Part shown: piece by piece, positions 28,080-38,560 of the stretch
Position numbering within the stretch: the stretch's first letter is position 1
How the letters are laid out: every line of letters begins with the position of its first letter
DNA from: Buttiauxella agrestis ATCC 33320
GTDB lineage: Bacteria > Pseudomonadota > Gammaproteobacteria > Enterobacterales > Enterobacteriaceae
Direction: 5' to 3'
Assembly (NCBI GenBank): GCA_024169445.1
Contig: JALKFA010000001.1
Coordinates: 3,720,001 to 3,784,000, forward strand
Length of the DNA stretch: 64,000 nt
Translations under genes and position numbers: made by a program
The notes under the pieces: model-generated
Told to the model about the DNA's origin: nothing
Seen by the model: the letters and a program-made list of their open reading frames with translations, nothing else
Database searches by the model: none

Positions 28080-28406
28080 TCAGGCGCGGCCCCAACCCGC
28101 CACGATAATTAACATGCCGCTAAACGCGACGGCCGCCCCCACCCAGTCGTATGTACTTAACTTAACGCCGTCAATCCAGCGTAACCACAGCAAAGCTGTC
28201 ATCACATAAACCCCGCCATAAGCGGCATACACGCGCCCACTAGCTGCCGGATGGAGGGTTAACAGCCAGACAAACATCGCCAGTGATAATGCCGCAGGAA
28301 CCAGCAACCACGCCGAACCATCGCGTTTTAACCAAAGCGTCGGTAAAACACAGCCGATGATTTCAGCGAGCGCAGTAACAAAAAAGAGCAAGGTTGTTTT
28401 GATCAT
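28080..28406 (-). CDS. ynfA: YnfA, small multidrug-resistance family inner membrane protein
   Basis: 108 aa, exactly the E. coli length, with four hydrophobic helices. Strongly conserved [17 protein letters not shown] and ending LIIVAGWGR. YnfA is in the UPF0060/SMR-like superfamily and has been linked to small cationic-compound efflux in Shigella. The start MIKTTLLFF is chosen over a Met 14 codons earlier, which falls in the divergent ynfB promoter region. Confidence 0.93.
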   Translation of the reverse strand: MIKTTLLFFVTALAEIIGCVLPTLWLKRDGSAWLLVPAALSLAMFVWLLTLHPAASGRVYAAYGGVYVMTALLWLRWIDGVKLSTYDWVGAAVAFSGMLIIVAGWGRA

Positions 28407-28519
28407 ATTGAACATTGTCTGGAATAATGAGGTCAATAAGTGGGTCATCTGATATATCCCACTCGCCAGTGGTATTTTTTACATCAACAAAAGGGGCTTC
28501 ACCCTAAAAGGAATCGACA

Positions 28520-28870
28520 ATGAACACAATCCTTCGCAAACGTCTGTCCGTGGCAATTTTGCCGTTGGCAATGTTGCTGAGCGCAGTTGCGTTTGTTCAA
28601 CCAGCTCATGCTCAGACAAGTAAGCTGATCGTTGAGTCAGGTGACAATGCGCAAACTCGCCAGGATGCGGCGATGGACAAAGAGCAATGGAATGACACAC
28701 GCCAGTTGCGTCAGAAAGTGAACAAACGCACCGAGAAAGAGTGGGATAAAGCCGACGTGGCTTTCGATGCCCGTGATAATTGCCAGAAAAGCACCAACCT
28801 TAACGCCTATTGGGAACCCAACACCCTGCGTTGTCTGGACCGTCGTACCGGTCGCGATGTCGCACCGTAA
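28520..28870 (+). CDS. ynfB: YnfB, exported UPF0482 protein
   Basis: 116 aa with a signal peptide ending in PAHA-QTS (about residue 31). The mature part is charged and helical with a conserved pair of cysteines (ARDNCQKS...NTLRCLDR), likely a periplasmic disulfide. Function unknown. SD AAAAGGA precedes the ATG. Followed 61 nt later by speG, as in E. coli. Confidence 0.9.
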   Translation: MNTILRKRLSVAILPLAMLLSAVAFVQPAHAQTSKLIVESGDNAQTRQDAAMDKEQWNDTRQLRQKVNKRTEKEWDKADVAFDARDNCQKSTNLNAYWEPNTLRCLDRRTGRDVAP

Positions 28871-28931
28871 CTGGCAACTGTAGTCAATAAGGCTTCTGCC
28901 TGGAAGCCTTACCACTTTGAAAGGAACTCAC

Positions 28932-29489
28932 ATGCCCCACGATTTGCAAATCAAACTTCGCCCGCTAGAACGCGAAGATCTCCGTTTCGTCCATCAACTG
29001 GATAACAACGCAAGCGTGATGCGCTACTGGTTTGAAGAGCCCTACGAGGCGTTTGTCGAATTGTCAGATTTGTACGACAAACATATTCACGACCAAAGTG
29101 AGCGGCGTTTTGTCATTGAATGTAATGGCGAGAAAGCCGGTCTGGTGGAATTGGTCGAAATTAACCATGTTCACCGCCGTGCCGAATTCCAGATTATTAT
29201 TTCGCCAGACTATCAGGGCAAAGGGCTGGCATCTCGAGCCGCTATACTTGCGATGGATTACGGGTTTATGGTGCTGAACCTGTACAAGCTGTATTTAATT
29301 GTTGATAAAGAAAATGCCAAAGCCGTGCATATCTATAAGAAACTGGGCTTTATGGTGGAAGGCGAATTAATCCACGAATTCTTTATTAATGGTGAATATC
29401 GCAACACTATCCGGATGTGCATTTTCCAGCATCAGTATCTGACAGAGCACAAAACCAGCGGCAGTCTGTTAAAACCTACCGCGCAGTAA
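28932..29489 (+). CDS. speG: SpeG, spermidine N1-acetyltransferase
   Basis: 185 aa GNAT acetyltransferase with acetyl-CoA loop [14 protein letters not shown] and the conserved [20 protein letters not shown]. It acetylates spermidine and spermine, lowering polyamine toxicity, notably in cold shock. Start [11 protein letters not shown] has SD AAAGGA; an in-frame Met five codons earlier would overlap that SD. Confidence 0.95.
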   Translation: MPHDLQIKLRPLEREDLRFVHQLDNNASVMRYWFEEPYEAFVELSDLYDKHIHDQSERRFVIECNGEKAGLVELVEINHVHRRAEFQIIISPDYQGKGLASRAAILAMDYGFMVLNLYKLYLIVDKENAKAVHIYKKLGFMVEGELIHEFFINGEYRNTIRMCIFQHQYLTEHKTSGSLLKPTAQ

Positions 29490-29496
29490 ACAAGTC

Positions 29497-29523
29497 CATC
29501 TCACCCTGGACCAGGGTGAGATG
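29497..29523. terminator. hairpin between speG and ydgJ
   Basis: CATCTCACCCTGG (29497-29509) and CCAGGGTGAGATG (29511-29523) are perfectly complementary; folding would open the innermost pairs as a loop. It lies between convergent genes with no strong T-run. Confidence 0.6.
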
Positions 29524-29538
29524 TCCTATAAATGCGGG

Positions 29539-30579
29539 CTATGACAGATTCAGCGTGGCGCGATGTTTGGCAGACTCCATCCCCAGCTCAATCATTTCCA
29601 TAACCTGAATAGCTTGTGCTGCCGGCACTGGGTTTTCGCCGTGACCGGTAAGAGCATCACGAATCGCCGCATAGTAAGCCGGGTAATTACCAGGCACTGT
29701 CAACAGCGTTTGTTCCGCCATCACGTCGCCCTGCGCCAGCGTTAATACGCCATCACGCATATCATAACCCCAGTCTTCCTGCGGTAGACGTTCGCCCGCT
29801 TTCAGGCGATCTTCCTGTGGGTCCAGGCCATATTTGATGTAACTGCCACGCGCTCCGTGCACGATATAACGAGCAGTTTCTGCCGCCGCCAACAAAGTGC
29901 CGTGTAAGACAACGCGGCGTTGAGGATAGGCCAATACCGCGTGGAAGTAGTCAGTGGCTTGCGCACCCGGGCGCAACTGGCCTAAATCCACGGTCAGGCT
30001 TACCGGCAATCCGAAAAGATTTAGCGCCTGGTCGATAAGATGTGGCCCTAAGTCGTACCAGATACCACTGCCGACACCAGCCTGCTCACGCCAGCGATTG
30101 CGAACTTGCGGACGGTAGCGGTCGAAGTGCGATTCAAAATAGGCCACTTCGCCCAAAGTACCGTCTGCCAGCAGCCCTTTCAGGGTTAAGAAATCACTGT
30201 CCCAACGGCGGTTATGGAATACTGAGAGTAACAAACCACAGCTTTTTGCCAGTGCATCCAGTTCACGCGCTTGTGACAACGTCACGGTAAACGGTTTATC
30301 GACCACCACATGCTTGCCTGCTTCCAGCGCGGCTTTAGCCAACGGGAAATGCGTGTCGTTAGGTGTTGGGATAACAATCAGGTCGATATTTGGGTCGTTG
30401 AAAAGATGATGAGGGTCAGAGACAACCGGCATGTTTGGCCAGTCAGCATGAACTTTCGTGGCATCGCTGCTGGAAACACCCGCCAGGACCATGCCAGGCG
30501 TACCGACAATTAATGGTGCGTGAAAGGTTTTGCTGGCGTAACCGTAACCGATTAGTCCGACACGAATGTTATCACTCAT
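29539..30579 (-). CDS. ydgJ: YdgJ, Gfo/Idh/MocA-family oxidoreductase
   Basis: 346 aa, same length as E. coli YdgJ. N-terminal Rossmann GLIGYGYASKTFHAP, the family Glu-Lys-Pro-type motif as VVDKPFTV, and a C-terminal domain with DLGPHLIDQAL. Probably reduces or oxidises a sugar-type substrate with NAD(P); substrate unknown. In E. coli a long block of genes separates speG from ydgJ; here they are neighbours. Confidence 0.92.
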   Translation of the reverse strand: MSDNIRVGLIGYGYASKTFHAPLIVGTPGMVLAGVSSSDATKVHADWPNMPVVSDPHHLFNDPNIDLIVIPTPNDTHFPLAKAALEAGKHVVVDKPFTVTLSQARELDALAKSCGLLLSVFHNRRWDSDFLTLKGLLADGTLGEVAYFESHFDRYRPQVRNRWREQAGVGSGIWYDLGPHLIDQALNLFGLPVSLTVDLGQLRPGAQATDYFHAVLAYPQRRVVLHGTLLAAAETARYIVHGARGSYIKYGLDPQEDRLKAGERLPQEDWGYDMRDGVLTLAQGDVMAEQTLLTVPGNYPAYYAAIRDALTGHGENPVPAAQAIQVMEMIELGMESAKHRATLNLS

Positions 30580-30857
30580 TTGCGTTCCTCATTATTTTTG
30601 ACGGTTCATTTGACACCATCCCACAGATTGTAACAACAGGTAATTATATTGTTGCGTGCTAGTTGCGTATTCCACAGCCTACCTGTCCGTAAGACGGCAT
30701 CCAACTGGCGTTTTGCCATAACCAGCCGATGAAAACTCCTAAAAATTTAAACTCGGGTTATTCGTAGATAAATAAAAAGCGATTTACGGTTATTATTCGG
30801 ACAAAACAAACGTACTGCGTGCCCTTTCCTCTTTTATTTTATGGATAACCACCCCCC

Positions 30858-31073
30858 ATGACTGCTCTCGATTATTTAATGAAGTTCCGTAAAATCAGTT
30901 CGTCCGAAAGCCTTGAAAAACTGTTTGATCATCTTAACTACACCCTGACAGATAATAATGAACTGATGAATATGTATCGCGCAGCCGATCATCGTCGGGC
31001 GGAATTAGTTTCAGGCGGACGTCTGTTTGATTTAGGCTGTGTGCCAAAATCGGTCTGGCGGTATGTGCTCTAG
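30858..31073 (+). CDS. cnu: Cnu (YdgT), Hha-family nucleoid protein
   Basis: 71 aa, full length for the Hha/YmoA family. Opens [21 protein letters not shown], with the conserved acidic patch and [15 protein letters not shown]. Cnu binds H-NS and helps silence AT-rich and horizontally acquired DNA, and binds near oriC in E. coli. The 278 bp upstream is AT-rich and holds no small gene; E. coli blr is missing. Confidence 0.95.
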   Translation: MTALDYLMKFRKISSSESLEKLFDHLNYTLTDNNELMNMYRAADHRRAELVSGGRLFDLGCVPKSVWRYVL

Positions 31074-31164
31074 CATCACAGGTAGCAAAGCGCTGAAAAA
31101 ACCTTATAATCCTCCCGCCTTATGATTCGCATAAGGAAAGTCTCATACTTTTTCGGGAGGTAAC

Positions 31165-31617
31165 ATGACGACGACCCAAGAACCCATGCAAGCACCTCGT
31201 ATTGCAGGCTGGCTTCTGGCCCCTCTCGCCTGGCTTTTGATGACGCTTCTCAGCAGCACTATTGCGCTAGCCATTTATCTTATGATGCTCATCACCCCAG
31301 AAAGCCATCGACTTATGAGCGCACAAGGCCCCAAAATGGTGCTCCTTTGGTACACCTCAATTGCCTGTGCCATTGCCATGTGGGGTTACACCATGTGGTT
31401 GACTATTGCCTTCTTCAAACGTCGTAAGAATGTGGTACGTCATTATATTCTTTGGTTATTACTGTCAGTACTGTTAGCGATTAAAGCCTTCGCATTTTCC
31501 CCAGTAAGTGACAGCCTGGCATTACGTCAGTTGATGTTTCCTTTATTGGCTGCCGCCTTGTTGGTTCCTTACCTCAAGCGTTCACAGCGCGTGAAGCAAA
31601 CATTTATTAAACCGTAA
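31165..31617 (+). CDS. ydgK: YdgK, inner membrane DUF2569-type protein
   Basis: 150 aa with four predicted membrane helices (about 13-40, 55-82, 93-110, 117-135) and the opening GWLLAPLAWLLMTLLSS typical of the family. Function unknown; it lies upstream of rsxA in E. coli as well. SD CGGGAGG is strong. Confidence 0.88.
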   Translation: MTTTQEPMQAPRIAGWLLAPLAWLLMTLLSSTIALAIYLMMLITPESHRLMSAQGPKMVLLWYTSIACAIAMWGYTMWLTIAFFKRRKNVVRHYILWLLLSVLLAIKAFAFSPVSDSLALRQLMFPLLAAALLVPYLKRSQRVKQTFIKP

Positions 31618-31656
31618 TAACCCTATAATCGTTCTGTTGTCGTCATCGTTCTGTTG

Positions 31657-31680
31657 GCCGATAATAGGCGGCTTTTTTTT
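31657..31680 (+). terminator. weak hairpin plus T-run after ydgK
   Basis: GCCG (31657-31660) can pair with CGGC (31669-31672), followed by eight T residues. The stem is only 4 bp, so termination would be partial; it could set the balance between ydgK read-through and a separate rsx promoter. Confidence 0.35.
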
Positions 31681-31697
31681 GGTTTCAGGTCTTATTC

Positions 31698-32279
31698 ATG
31701 ACAGATTATTTGCTGCTCTTTGTTGGAACGGTGCTGGTCAATAACTTCGTATTAGTGAAGTTTCTTGGTCTGTGTCCGTTTATGGGGGTTTCCAAAAAAC
31801 TGGAGACCGCTATTGGCATGGGGCTGGCGACCACTTTTGTACTGACGCTGGCTTCTATTTGCGCCTGGCTGGTCAATGAGTTGATCCTTATTCCTCTCGA
31901 CTTAGTCTATTTGCGCACGCTGGCCTTTATTCTGGTGATTGCCGTTGTTGTTCAATTTACCGAAATGGTGGTTCGCAAAACCAGCCCGGCGCTCTATCGC
32001 CTGTTGGGGATCTTCTTGCCACTGATTACCACTAACTGCGCGGTGCTCGGCGTTGCGTTGCTCAACATCAATCTTGGCCACAACTTCCTGCAATCCGCGC
32101 TTTATGGCTTTTCAGCCGCGGTAGGTTTTTCACTGGTGATGGTGTTGTTTGCGGCTATTCGGGAACGTCTGGCGGTTGCCGATGTGCCTGCGCCTTTTCG
32201 CGGGAATGCCATTGCACTAATCACCGCAGGCTTGATGTCTTTGGCCTTTATGGGCTTTAGCGGCCTGGTAAAGTTCTGA
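31698..32279 (+). CDS. rsxA: RsxA, electron transport complex membrane subunit
   Basis: 193 aa with six membrane helices and the conserved opening [20 protein letters not shown]. RsxA and RsxE form the pseudo-symmetric membrane core of the Rsx/Rnf complex, including a cysteine in each (here CPFMG and TNCAVLG). In E. coli the complex re-reduces SoxR; elsewhere Rnf couples ferredoxin and NAD to ion flow. Stop overlaps the rsxB start (TGATG). Confidence 0.97.
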   Translation: MTDYLLLFVGTVLVNNFVLVKFLGLCPFMGVSKKLETAIGMGLATTFVLTLASICAWLVNELILIPLDLVYLRTLAFILVIAVVVQFTEMVVRKTSPALYRLLGIFLPLITTNCAVLGVALLNINLGHNFLQSALYGFSAAVGFSLVMVLFAAIRERLAVADVPAPFRGNAIALITAGLMSLAFMGFSGLVKF

Positions 32280-32857
32280 TGAGTACTATTTGGATTGCGG
32301 TGATAGCTCTGGGCCTGTTAGGCCTGGTATTCGGGCTGATTCTCGGCTATGCCTCACGCCGTTTTCGTGTCGAAGAAGACCCGATTGTCGATAAAATTGA
32401 TGAGTTGCTGCCGCAAAGTCAGTGCGGTCAATGCGGTTACCCTGGCTGCCGTCCCTATGCCGAAGCGGTAGGAAACCAGGGTGCGAATATCAACTTGTGC
32501 GCACCCGGCGGTGAGGCGGTGATGCACAAAATTGCCACATTACTTAACGTCGACCCGCAACCTATTGATGGTGATGCCGATGCGCAAGAGCCCGTGCGTA
32601 TGTTGGCGGTTATCGACGAAGCCAACTGTATTGGCTGCACCAAGTGCATTCAGGCTTGCCCGGTTGACGCCATTGTCGGCGCAACCCGAGCCATGCACAC
32701 CGTTATTAGTGACCTTTGCACCGGATGCAATTTATGTGTCGACCCGTGCCCAACGCGCTGTATTGATTTGCGCCCGGTCGAAACCACCACAGAAAGCTGG
32801 AAGTGGGATCTGCAAACCATCCCGGTTCGACTCATTCCGGTGGAGCAAAATGTTTAA
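32279..32857 (+). CDS. rsxB: RsxB, iron-sulfur subunit of the Rsx complex
   Basis: 192 aa with an N-terminal anchor helix, a 4Fe-4S ASF domain ([16 protein letters not shown]) and two ferredoxin motifs, [12 protein letters not shown] and [12 protein letters not shown]. It relays electrons between the membrane core and RsxC. Its last 8 bases overlap the rsxC start. Confidence 0.97.
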   Translation: MSTIWIAVIALGLLGLVFGLILGYASRRFRVEEDPIVDKIDELLPQSQCGQCGYPGCRPYAEAVGNQGANINLCAPGGEAVMHKIATLLNVDPQPIDGDADAQEPVRMLAVIDEANCIGCTKCIQACPVDAIVGATRAMHTVISDLCTGCNLCVDPCPTRCIDLRPVETTTESWKWDLQTIPVRLIPVEQNV

Positions 32858-34937
32858 GCTATTTACCCGTTTCAAAAAAGATAAAATTTGGGATTTTGAC
32901 GGTGGCATTCATCCACCGGAAATGAAAACTCAATCCAACGGCACGCCGCTACGCCAGGTTCCTTTACCGCAAAAACTGGTTATCCCGTTAAAGCAGCACA
33001 TTGGTGCTGAGGGCGAGCTGTGCGTGAAACCCGGTGATTACGTGCTGCGTGGTCAACCATTGACTCGCGGGCGTGGTCGCATGTTGCCGGTTCACGCTCC
33101 TACCTCAGGAACCGTTACCGCCATTGCGCCCCACTCTACAGCTCATCCTTCTGCGCTGGCTGAGTTGAGTGTCCTGATTGAAGCCGATGGCGAAGACCAA
33201 TGGATTGAACGCGACGGCTGGCAGGACTATACCTCCCGCAGCCGTGAGGAGCTGATTGAGCGCATTCATCAGTTTGGCGTGGCAGGTTTGGGTGGCGCAG
33301 GTTTCCCCACGGGGAATAAATTGCACGGTGGCGGCGATAAAATCGAGACGCTGATTATCAATGCGGCTGAATGCGAGCCGTACATTACTGCCGATGACCG
33401 CCTGATGCAGGATTGTGCCGCGCAAATCGTCGAAGGTGTGCGCATCCTCGCGCATATCTTAAAACCTCAGCGCGTTTTAATCGGTATTGAAGACAATAAA
33501 CCGCAGGCGATTTCGATGCTGCGTGCGGTGTTATGTGATACCCACGGCATTCAATTACGCGTCATCCCGACCAAATATCCGTCTGGTGGCGCAAAGCAAC
33601 TGACTCAGATTCTGACGGGGAAACAGGTACCACAGGGTGGGCGTTCTTCCGATATCGGCGTGCTGATGCAAAACGTCGGGACGGCCTTCGCGGTGAAGCG
33701 CGCCATTGTTGATGGTGAGCCTTTAACTGAGCGCGTGGTGACGTTAACCGGCGGTGCCGTTCAACAGCCAGGTAATGTCTGGGCACGGTTAGGAACTCCG
33801 GTTCGCCATCTGCTTGATTTTGCAGGATTCCATCCGGGCCATGATCAACAAGTGATTATGGGCGGCCCACTGATGGGCTTTTGTCTGCCGTGGCTGGATG
33901 TTCCGGTAGTTAAAATCACCAACTGTTTGCTGGCCCCATCGGCCAACGAAATGGGTGAGCCGCAGGAAGAACAGAACTGTATCCGTTGCAGCGCCTGCGC
34001 CGATTCTTGCCCGGCTGATTTGTTGCCACAGCAGCTTTACTGGTTTAGCCGTGGGCAGCAGCACGATAAAGCCCAGGCTCACAACCTGAAAGATTGCATT
34101 GAATGCGGCGCTTGCGCCTATGTGTGCCCCAGCAACATTCCGCTGGTGCAGTACTTCCGTCAGGAAAAAGCCGAGATCCGCGAAATCGAGCTGGAAGCAA
34201 AACGCACTGCTGAAGCGAAGATTCGCTTTGAGGCACGCCAGGCGCGTCTTGAACGTGAAAAAGCCGCTCGTCAGGAACGCCATAAGAAGGCAGCGGTTCA
34301 GCCAACTGCGAAAGATAACGATGCAATTCAGGCAGCTCTTGCTCGCGTGAAAAACAAGCAAGCACAAAGCAATGAACCGATTGTGATTCAGGCAGGTAGT
34401 CTGCCAGATAACCAGCATGTTATTGCGGCGCGTGAAGCTCGCAAAGCGCAGGCTCGCGCTCGTCAGGCAGAGAAAGATACGCAAACAAGCGTGGCAGAAA
34501 CCACGGCGACAGACCCGCGCAAAGCAGCCGTTGAAGCGGCTATCGCCCGTGCTAAAGCGCGTAAAGCGGCGCAAGCTGGCGAATCTGCTCCGGTAACTGA
34601 GAGTGCTGAAGTCACTAAAGTCGACGCCGTTGACCCGCGTAAGGCGGCTGTCGAAGCGGCTATCGCCCGCGCTAAAGCGCGTAAAGCGGCGCAAGCTGGC
34701 GAATCTTCTCCGGTAACTGAAAGCGCTAAAGCCACTAAAGTCGACGCCGTTGACCCACGTAAAGCAGCTGTCGAAGCGGCTATCGCCCGTGCTAAAGCGC
34801 GTAAAGCGGCTCAGGCTACAACCGAATCTGTAGCAGAATCTGCCGAAGAACAAGATCCGCGCAAAGCCGCGGTTGCTGCGGCCATCGCCCGAGTCCAGGC
34901 ACGAAAAGCAGCGCAACAAATGGCATCAGAGGAATAG
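32850..34937 (+). CDS. rsxC: RsxC, NADH/flavin/FeS subunit with repetitive tail
   Basis: 695 aa. The N-terminal two-thirds contain the glycine-rich [13 protein letters not shown] nucleotide site, [12 protein letters not shown], and two ferredoxin motifs, [12 protein letters not shown] and [12 protein letters not shown] (about 375-430). From about residue 445 the tail is highly charged, alanine/lysine rich, and ends in four imperfect repeats of [20 protein letters not shown]. The start [12 protein letters not shown] follows from overlap with rsxB. Confidence 0.96.
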   Translation: MFKLFTRFKKDKIWDFDGGIHPPEMKTQSNGTPLRQVPLPQKLVIPLKQHIGAEGELCVKPGDYVLRGQPLTRGRGRMLPVHAPTSGTVTAIAPHSTAHPSALAELSVLIEADGEDQWIERDGWQDYTSRSREELIERIHQFGVAGLGGAGFPTGNKLHGGGDKIETLIINAAECEPYITADDRLMQDCAAQIVEGVRILAHILKPQRVLIGIEDNKPQAISMLRAVLCDTHGIQLRVIPTKYPSGGAKQLTQILTGKQVPQGGRSSDIGVLMQNVGTAFAVKRAIVDGEPLTERVVTLTGGAVQQPGNVWARLGTPVRHLLDFAGFHPGHDQQVIMGGPLMGFCLPWLDVPVVKITNCLLAPSANEMGEPQEEQNCIRCSACADSCPADLLPQQLYWFSRGQQHDKAQAHNLKDCIECGACAYVCPSNIPLVQYFRQEKAEIREIELEAKRTAEAKIRFEARQARLEREKAARQERHKKAAVQPTAKDNDAIQAALARVKNKQAQSNEPIVIQAGSLPDNQHVIAAREARKAQARARQAEKDTQTSVAETTATDPRKAAVEAAIARAKARKAAQAGESAPVTESAEVTKVDAVDPRKAAVEAAIARAKARKAAQAGESSPVTESAKATKVDAVDPRKAAVEAAIARAKARKAAQATTESVAESAEEQDPRKAAVAAAIARVQARKAAQQMASEE
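34512..34908 (+). repeat. in-frame tandem repeats in the rsxC tail
   Basis: Four copies beginning at 34512, 34632, 34752 and 34854. The first two intervals are 120 bp (40 codons) and the last 102 bp. The first three copies are almost identical in DNA, including the linker GCAAGCTGGCGAATCT, which implies recent duplication or gene conversion. Each encodes an amphipathic helix [20 protein letters not shown] plus a Ser/Glu/Val spacer. Confidence 0.9.
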
Positions 34938-35987
34938 ATGGTTTTCAAGATAGCAAGCTCCCCTTATACCCATAACCAACGCAGCACATCGCGGATTATG
35001 CTGCTGGTGACCTGCGCCACTTTGCCAGGAATCGCCATGCTGTGGTACTGGTTTGGCTGGGGAAGCCTGGTGCAGATTGCATTAGGTATCCTCACCGCCG
35101 TCGCCGCAGAGCTATTTGTGCTCAAACTGCGTAAGCAACCCCTGAAAATCCTGGCTGACAATTCAGCTGCGTTAACCGGCCTGCTGTTAGGTATGAGTAT
35201 TCCGCCCCTTGCACCGTGGTGGATGGTGATTCTCGGTACCCTATTCGCCGTCATCATCGCTAAACAGTTATATGGCGGGCTTGGTCACAACCCCTTTAAC
35301 CCAGCGATGGTCGGCTACGTGGTATTACTGATTGCCTTTCCTGTGCAAATGACATCATGGCTGCCGCCGCAAACTCTTGCCGCGACGGTGCCGGGTTTTG
35401 CTGATTCAGTGCATGTTATTTTCTCGGGTGCGACTGCAGTGGGCGACAGCATGTCGCAACTACGTATGGGCATTGACGGTATAAGTCAGGCGACTCCGCT
35501 TGATACCTTTAAGACCGGGTTACGTGCCGGGCATTCCGCAACGTCCCTGATGCAGGCACCTATCTACACAGGCGTACTGGCAGGAATCGGCTGGCAGTGG
35601 GTCAACCTGGCCTTCCTGCTGGGTGGCGTGTTCTTATTAATGAAAGGCGCAATTCGTTGGCATATTCCGGTCAGTTTCCTGATAACACTGGCGGTGTGTT
35701 CCACTCTGGGTTGGGTGTTTTCCCCGGAAAAATGTGCCTCGCCGGTGATTCACCTGTTCTCTGGCGCAACCATGCTGGGAGCATTTTTCATTCTCACCGA
35801 CCCCGTCACTGCCTCGACGACGAATCGAGGACGCCTGATTTTTGGCGCACTGACCGGTGTGTTGGTATGGCTCATTCGCACCTATGGCGGCTATCCGGAT
35901 GGCGTGGCATTTGCCGTACTGCTGGCAAATATTACCGTCCCGTTGATTGATTATTACACCCGCCCTCGTGCTTATGGGCACCGCTAA
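34938..35987 (+). CDS. rsxD: RsxD, FMN-bearing membrane subunit
   Basis: 349 aa with about nine membrane helices. [10 protein letters not shown] (about 181-190) holds the threonine to which FMN is covalently attached in RnfD proteins. The C-terminal [16 protein letters not shown] matches the NqrB/RnfD family. The ATG immediately follows the rsxC stop with SD AGAGGA. Confidence 0.96.
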   Translation: MVFKIASSPYTHNQRSTSRIMLLVTCATLPGIAMLWYWFGWGSLVQIALGILTAVAAELFVLKLRKQPLKILADNSAALTGLLLGMSIPPLAPWWMVILGTLFAVIIAKQLYGGLGHNPFNPAMVGYVVLLIAFPVQMTSWLPPQTLAATVPGFADSVHVIFSGATAVGDSMSQLRMGIDGISQATPLDTFKTGLRAGHSATSLMQAPIYTGVLAGIGWQWVNLAFLLGGVFLLMKGAIRWHIPVSFLITLAVCSTLGWVFSPEKCASPVIHLFSGATMLGAFFILTDPVTASTTNRGRLIFGALTGVLVWLIRTYGGYPDGVAFAVLLANITVPLIDYYTRPRAYGHR

Positions 35988-35996
35988 GGAGTCGTC

Positions 35997-36623
35997 ATGC
36001 TGAAAACAATGCAAAAACATGGCGTGACTCTGGCGCTATTTGCCGTAATGGCGACCGGACTTACGGCAGTCGTCAATGCGTTAACCAAAGACACCATCGA
36101 GCAACAGGCCGTGGCCCAACAAAAGCTATTGTTTGATCAGGTGATTTCCCCCGATCTCTACGACAATAATATTCAGTCCAGTTGCCTGGTCGTCAGTGAG
36201 CCACAATTGGGCAAAGGTGAACGCCATATTTACGTGGCGCGTAAAGGCCAACAGCCCGTTGCCGTGGTGATGGAAGCGACAGCGCCTGACGGCTATTCTG
36301 GCGCCATTCAATTACTGGTTGCGGCCGATTTTAATGGCAAGGTACTGGGGTCACGTGTCACAGAACACCATGAAACTCCGGGGCTGGGCGATAAAATAGA
36401 AACCCGACTGAGTGACTGGATTACCCATTTTGCCGGTAAAACCATTGGTGGCAGTGATGACCCAAGCTGGGCGGTGAAAAAAGATGGTGGGCAGTTTGAT
36501 CAATTTACCGGGGCCACTATCACACCACGTGCAGTCGTCAATGCGGTAAAACGAGCGGGACTGTTCGCTAAAACATTACCATCGCAAATTGATAACCTTC
36601 CTGTTTGTGGAGCACAGCCATGA
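35997..36623 (+). CDS. rsxG: RsxG, FMN-binding periplasmic subunit
   Basis: 208 aa: one N-terminal anchor helix, then a periplasmic FMN-binding domain. The flavinylation motif is [12 protein letters not shown] near residue 170, where the second Thr carries FMN in relatives. [12 protein letters not shown] is also conserved. The ATG has SD AAGGAG; the stop overlaps rsxE by ATGA. Confidence 0.95.
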   Translation: MLKTMQKHGVTLALFAVMATGLTAVVNALTKDTIEQQAVAQQKLLFDQVISPDLYDNNIQSSCLVVSEPQLGKGERHIYVARKGQQPVAVVMEATAPDGYSGAIQLLVAADFNGKVLGSRVTEHHETPGLGDKIETRLSDWITHFAGKTIGGSDDPSWAVKKDGGQFDQFTGATITPRAVVNAVKRAGLFAKTLPSQIDNLPVCGAQP

Positions 36624-37306
36624 GCGAAGTAAAAGATATTGTCGTTCAGGGGTTATGGAAAAATAACTCCGCACTAGTGCAATTGTTGGGCCTGTGCCCA
36701 CTGCTGGCAGTAACATCAACCGCCACCAATGCCCTCGGGCTTGGTCTGGCAACCACACTGGTGCTGGTGCTGACTAACAGTGCCGTTTCTGCCCTGCGCC
36801 GCTGGGTTCCGGCAGAGATTCGCATCCCCATTTACGTGATGATTATTGCCTCGGTTGTCAGCACCGTACAAATGCTCATCAACGCCTATGCTTATGGTTT
36901 ATATCAGTCTTTGGGGATATTTATTCCGCTGATTGTGACGAACTGTATTGTCATCGGTCGCGCCGAAGCGTTCGCCGCCAAAAGCAGTGTGCCACTGGCC
37001 GCCCTCGATGGGCTTGCCATTGGCCTGGGTGCCACAAGTGCCATGTTTGTATTAGGCTCCCTGCGCGAAATCATTGGCAACGGAACGTTATTTGATGGGG
37101 CTGATGCGTTACTTGGCAGTTGGGCTAAGGTGCTGCGCATTGAAGTCTTCCACACCGATACCCCTTTCCTGCTGGCGATGTTGCCACCGGGTGCGTTCAT
37201 CGGCCTGGGTTTGATGCTGGCGGTGAAGTATCTGATCGATGAAAAAATGAAAACGCGCCGTACCGCGAAAGCGACGGCACCGGAAGGGAATCCAGAGAAA
37301 GCGTAA
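36620..37306 (+). CDS. rsxE: RsxE, electron transport complex membrane subunit
   Basis: 228 aa, six membrane helices, with [18 protein letters not shown] and [16 protein letters not shown] matching the RnfE/NqrD family and paralogous to RsxA. The start [11 protein letters not shown] is fixed by the 4 bp overlap with rsxG. The stop overlaps the nth ATG by one base. Confidence 0.96.
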   Translation: MSEVKDIVVQGLWKNNSALVQLLGLCPLLAVTSTATNALGLGLATTLVLVLTNSAVSALRRWVPAEIRIPIYVMIIASVVSTVQMLINAYAYGLYQSLGIFIPLIVTNCIVIGRAEAFAAKSSVPLAALDGLAIGLGATSAMFVLGSLREIIGNGTLFDGADALLGSWAKVLRIEVFHTDTPFLLAMLPPGAFIGLGLMLAVKYLIDEKMKTRRTAKATAPEGNPEKA

Positions 37307-37941
37307 TGAATAAAACCAAGCGGCTAGAGATCCTGACACGTCTGCGTGATAACAACCCTCACCCGACCACGGAGCTGCATTTCAGCTCCCCGTTTGAATT
37401 GCTGATCTCGGTTCTGCTGTCAGCGCAGGCCACTGATGTCAGTGTCAATAAAGCCACGGCAAAGTTGTATCCAGTGGCGAATACGCCACAAGCCATGCTC
37501 GATTTAGGAGTGGACGGCGTGAAGTCGTATATCAAAACCATTGGCCTGTTTAACAGCAAGGCGGAAAACGTCATCAAGACCTGCCAGATGCTCATTGAGC
37601 TACATAACGGTGAAGTCCCTGAAGACAGAGCGGCCCTGGAAGCCCTGCCTGGTGTAGGGCGTAAAACCGCCAATGTGGTGCTCAATACCGCATTTGGCTG
37701 GCCCACTATTGCCGTCGACACCCATATTTTCCGCGTTTGTAACCGCACCAATTTTGCACCAGGTAAAAATGTTGAGCAGGTTGAGGAAAAGCTGCTGAAG
37801 GTGGTTCCGGCAGAATTTAAAGTCGATTGCCATCACTGGCTAATCCTTCATGGCCGTTACACCTGCATTGCTCGTAAACCGCGCTGTGGCTCATGTATCA
37901 TTGAAGATCTGTGCGAATTCAAAGAGAAAGTTGAACTCTGA
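37306..37941 (+). CDS. nth: Nth, endonuclease III
   Basis: 211 aa, identical in length to E. coli Nth. Helix-hairpin-helix LPGVGRKTANVV contains catalytic Lys120; Asp138 is in VDTHIFRV. The C-terminal 4Fe-4S loop is C-X6-C-X2-C-X5-C (CIARKPRCGSCIIEDLC). It excises oxidised pyrimidines and cleaves AP sites. Last gene of the rsx-nth operon, as in E. coli. Confidence 0.98.
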   Translation: MNKTKRLEILTRLRDNNPHPTTELHFSSPFELLISVLLSAQATDVSVNKATAKLYPVANTPQAMLDLGVDGVKSYIKTIGLFNSKAENVIKTCQMLIELHNGEVPEDRAALEALPGVGRKTANVVLNTAFGWPTIAVDTHIFRVCNRTNFAPGKNVEQVEEKLLKVVPAEFKVDCHHWLILHGRYTCIARKPRCGSCIIEDLCEFKEKVEL

Positions 37942-38560
37942 TTTCCCGCCTGCTTCTTAAGAAGCAGGGCATTCCATTCCCTTATACACTTCCTCATAGC
38001 TGCCAATACCAATAAATCCATTCATTTGTTCTGCGTATTGTTACCACTTCACTTACTTCATCTGGTGAATAATCACCCGACCAGGTTAATCGTTTTTTTA
38101 CGATAAGAATTTTCCATAAATATGTGACAAAGATCACACTGATAACTTGATGTTAAATTTTGGTCATCAAAATGAAACAAATAACCACGTAATACACAGT
38201 GATAACTCCAACCAGGCAGGACAATTACCTGTACAAATCTTTACACCTGGCCTATATCACTACACATTTGCCAGTAGAGCAGAACATATAACTAAATTGC
38301 CGTTATTTTATCATTTTATGAGAGAATAAATTGGTAAAGCGCATTTTGATAAAATTTAACGCTGAATAACAATTTGGTTTGCGGAGCTTTATCTTGCACG
38401 GGATAAATGTAACAGATCATTACAAACCTCTTGCCTGAAGCCTCAGGATAGTGAACATTACCCGCCGTTTCCCCTTTCTTATAACTAAAAAAGCGAATGC
38501 ACACTCGGCATAACGCTTAAAAAATTCCTGTTAAATTGGGATGTAAAAAAAGAGGTATAT
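37942..38560. promoter_or_regulatory. long AT-rich gap before dtpA with a CRP site
   Basis: 619 bp with no convincing gene. At 38123-38138 lies TGTGACAAAGATCACA, a perfect TGTGA-N6-TCACA CRP palindrome, 423 bp before dtpA. The rest is AT-rich and fits an extended regulatory region; E. coli dtpA is activated by OmpR-EnvZ. The small ORFs here have no SD or protein-like composition. I cannot assign the -10/-35 of dtpA with confidence. Confidence 0.6.
37949..37968 (+). terminator. hairpin after nth
   Basis: CCTGCTTC-TTAA-GAAGCAGG, an 8 bp stem with TTAA loop starting 8 nt after the nth stop. The tail is not T-rich, so this may be a 3' end stabiliser rather than an intrinsic terminator. Confidence 0.5.

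Noticed and set aside
30580-30857. possible blr gene between ydgJ and cnu
   Set aside because: I searched all forward frames for a 40-residue one-helix protein; only a 12-codon frame (from the ATG at about 30728) without SD is present.
33789-34919. 376-codon open frame antisense to rsxC
   Set aside because: It is the mirror of the repetitive Ala/Lys/Arg tail and FeS region of rsxC; its composition is Phe/Arg/Ser rich and has no start signal.
38147-38329. 60-codon frame in the nth-dtpA gap downstream of the CRP site
   Set aside because: No SD, Asn/His-rich non-protein-like composition and no recognisable family. The region was kept as regulatory.
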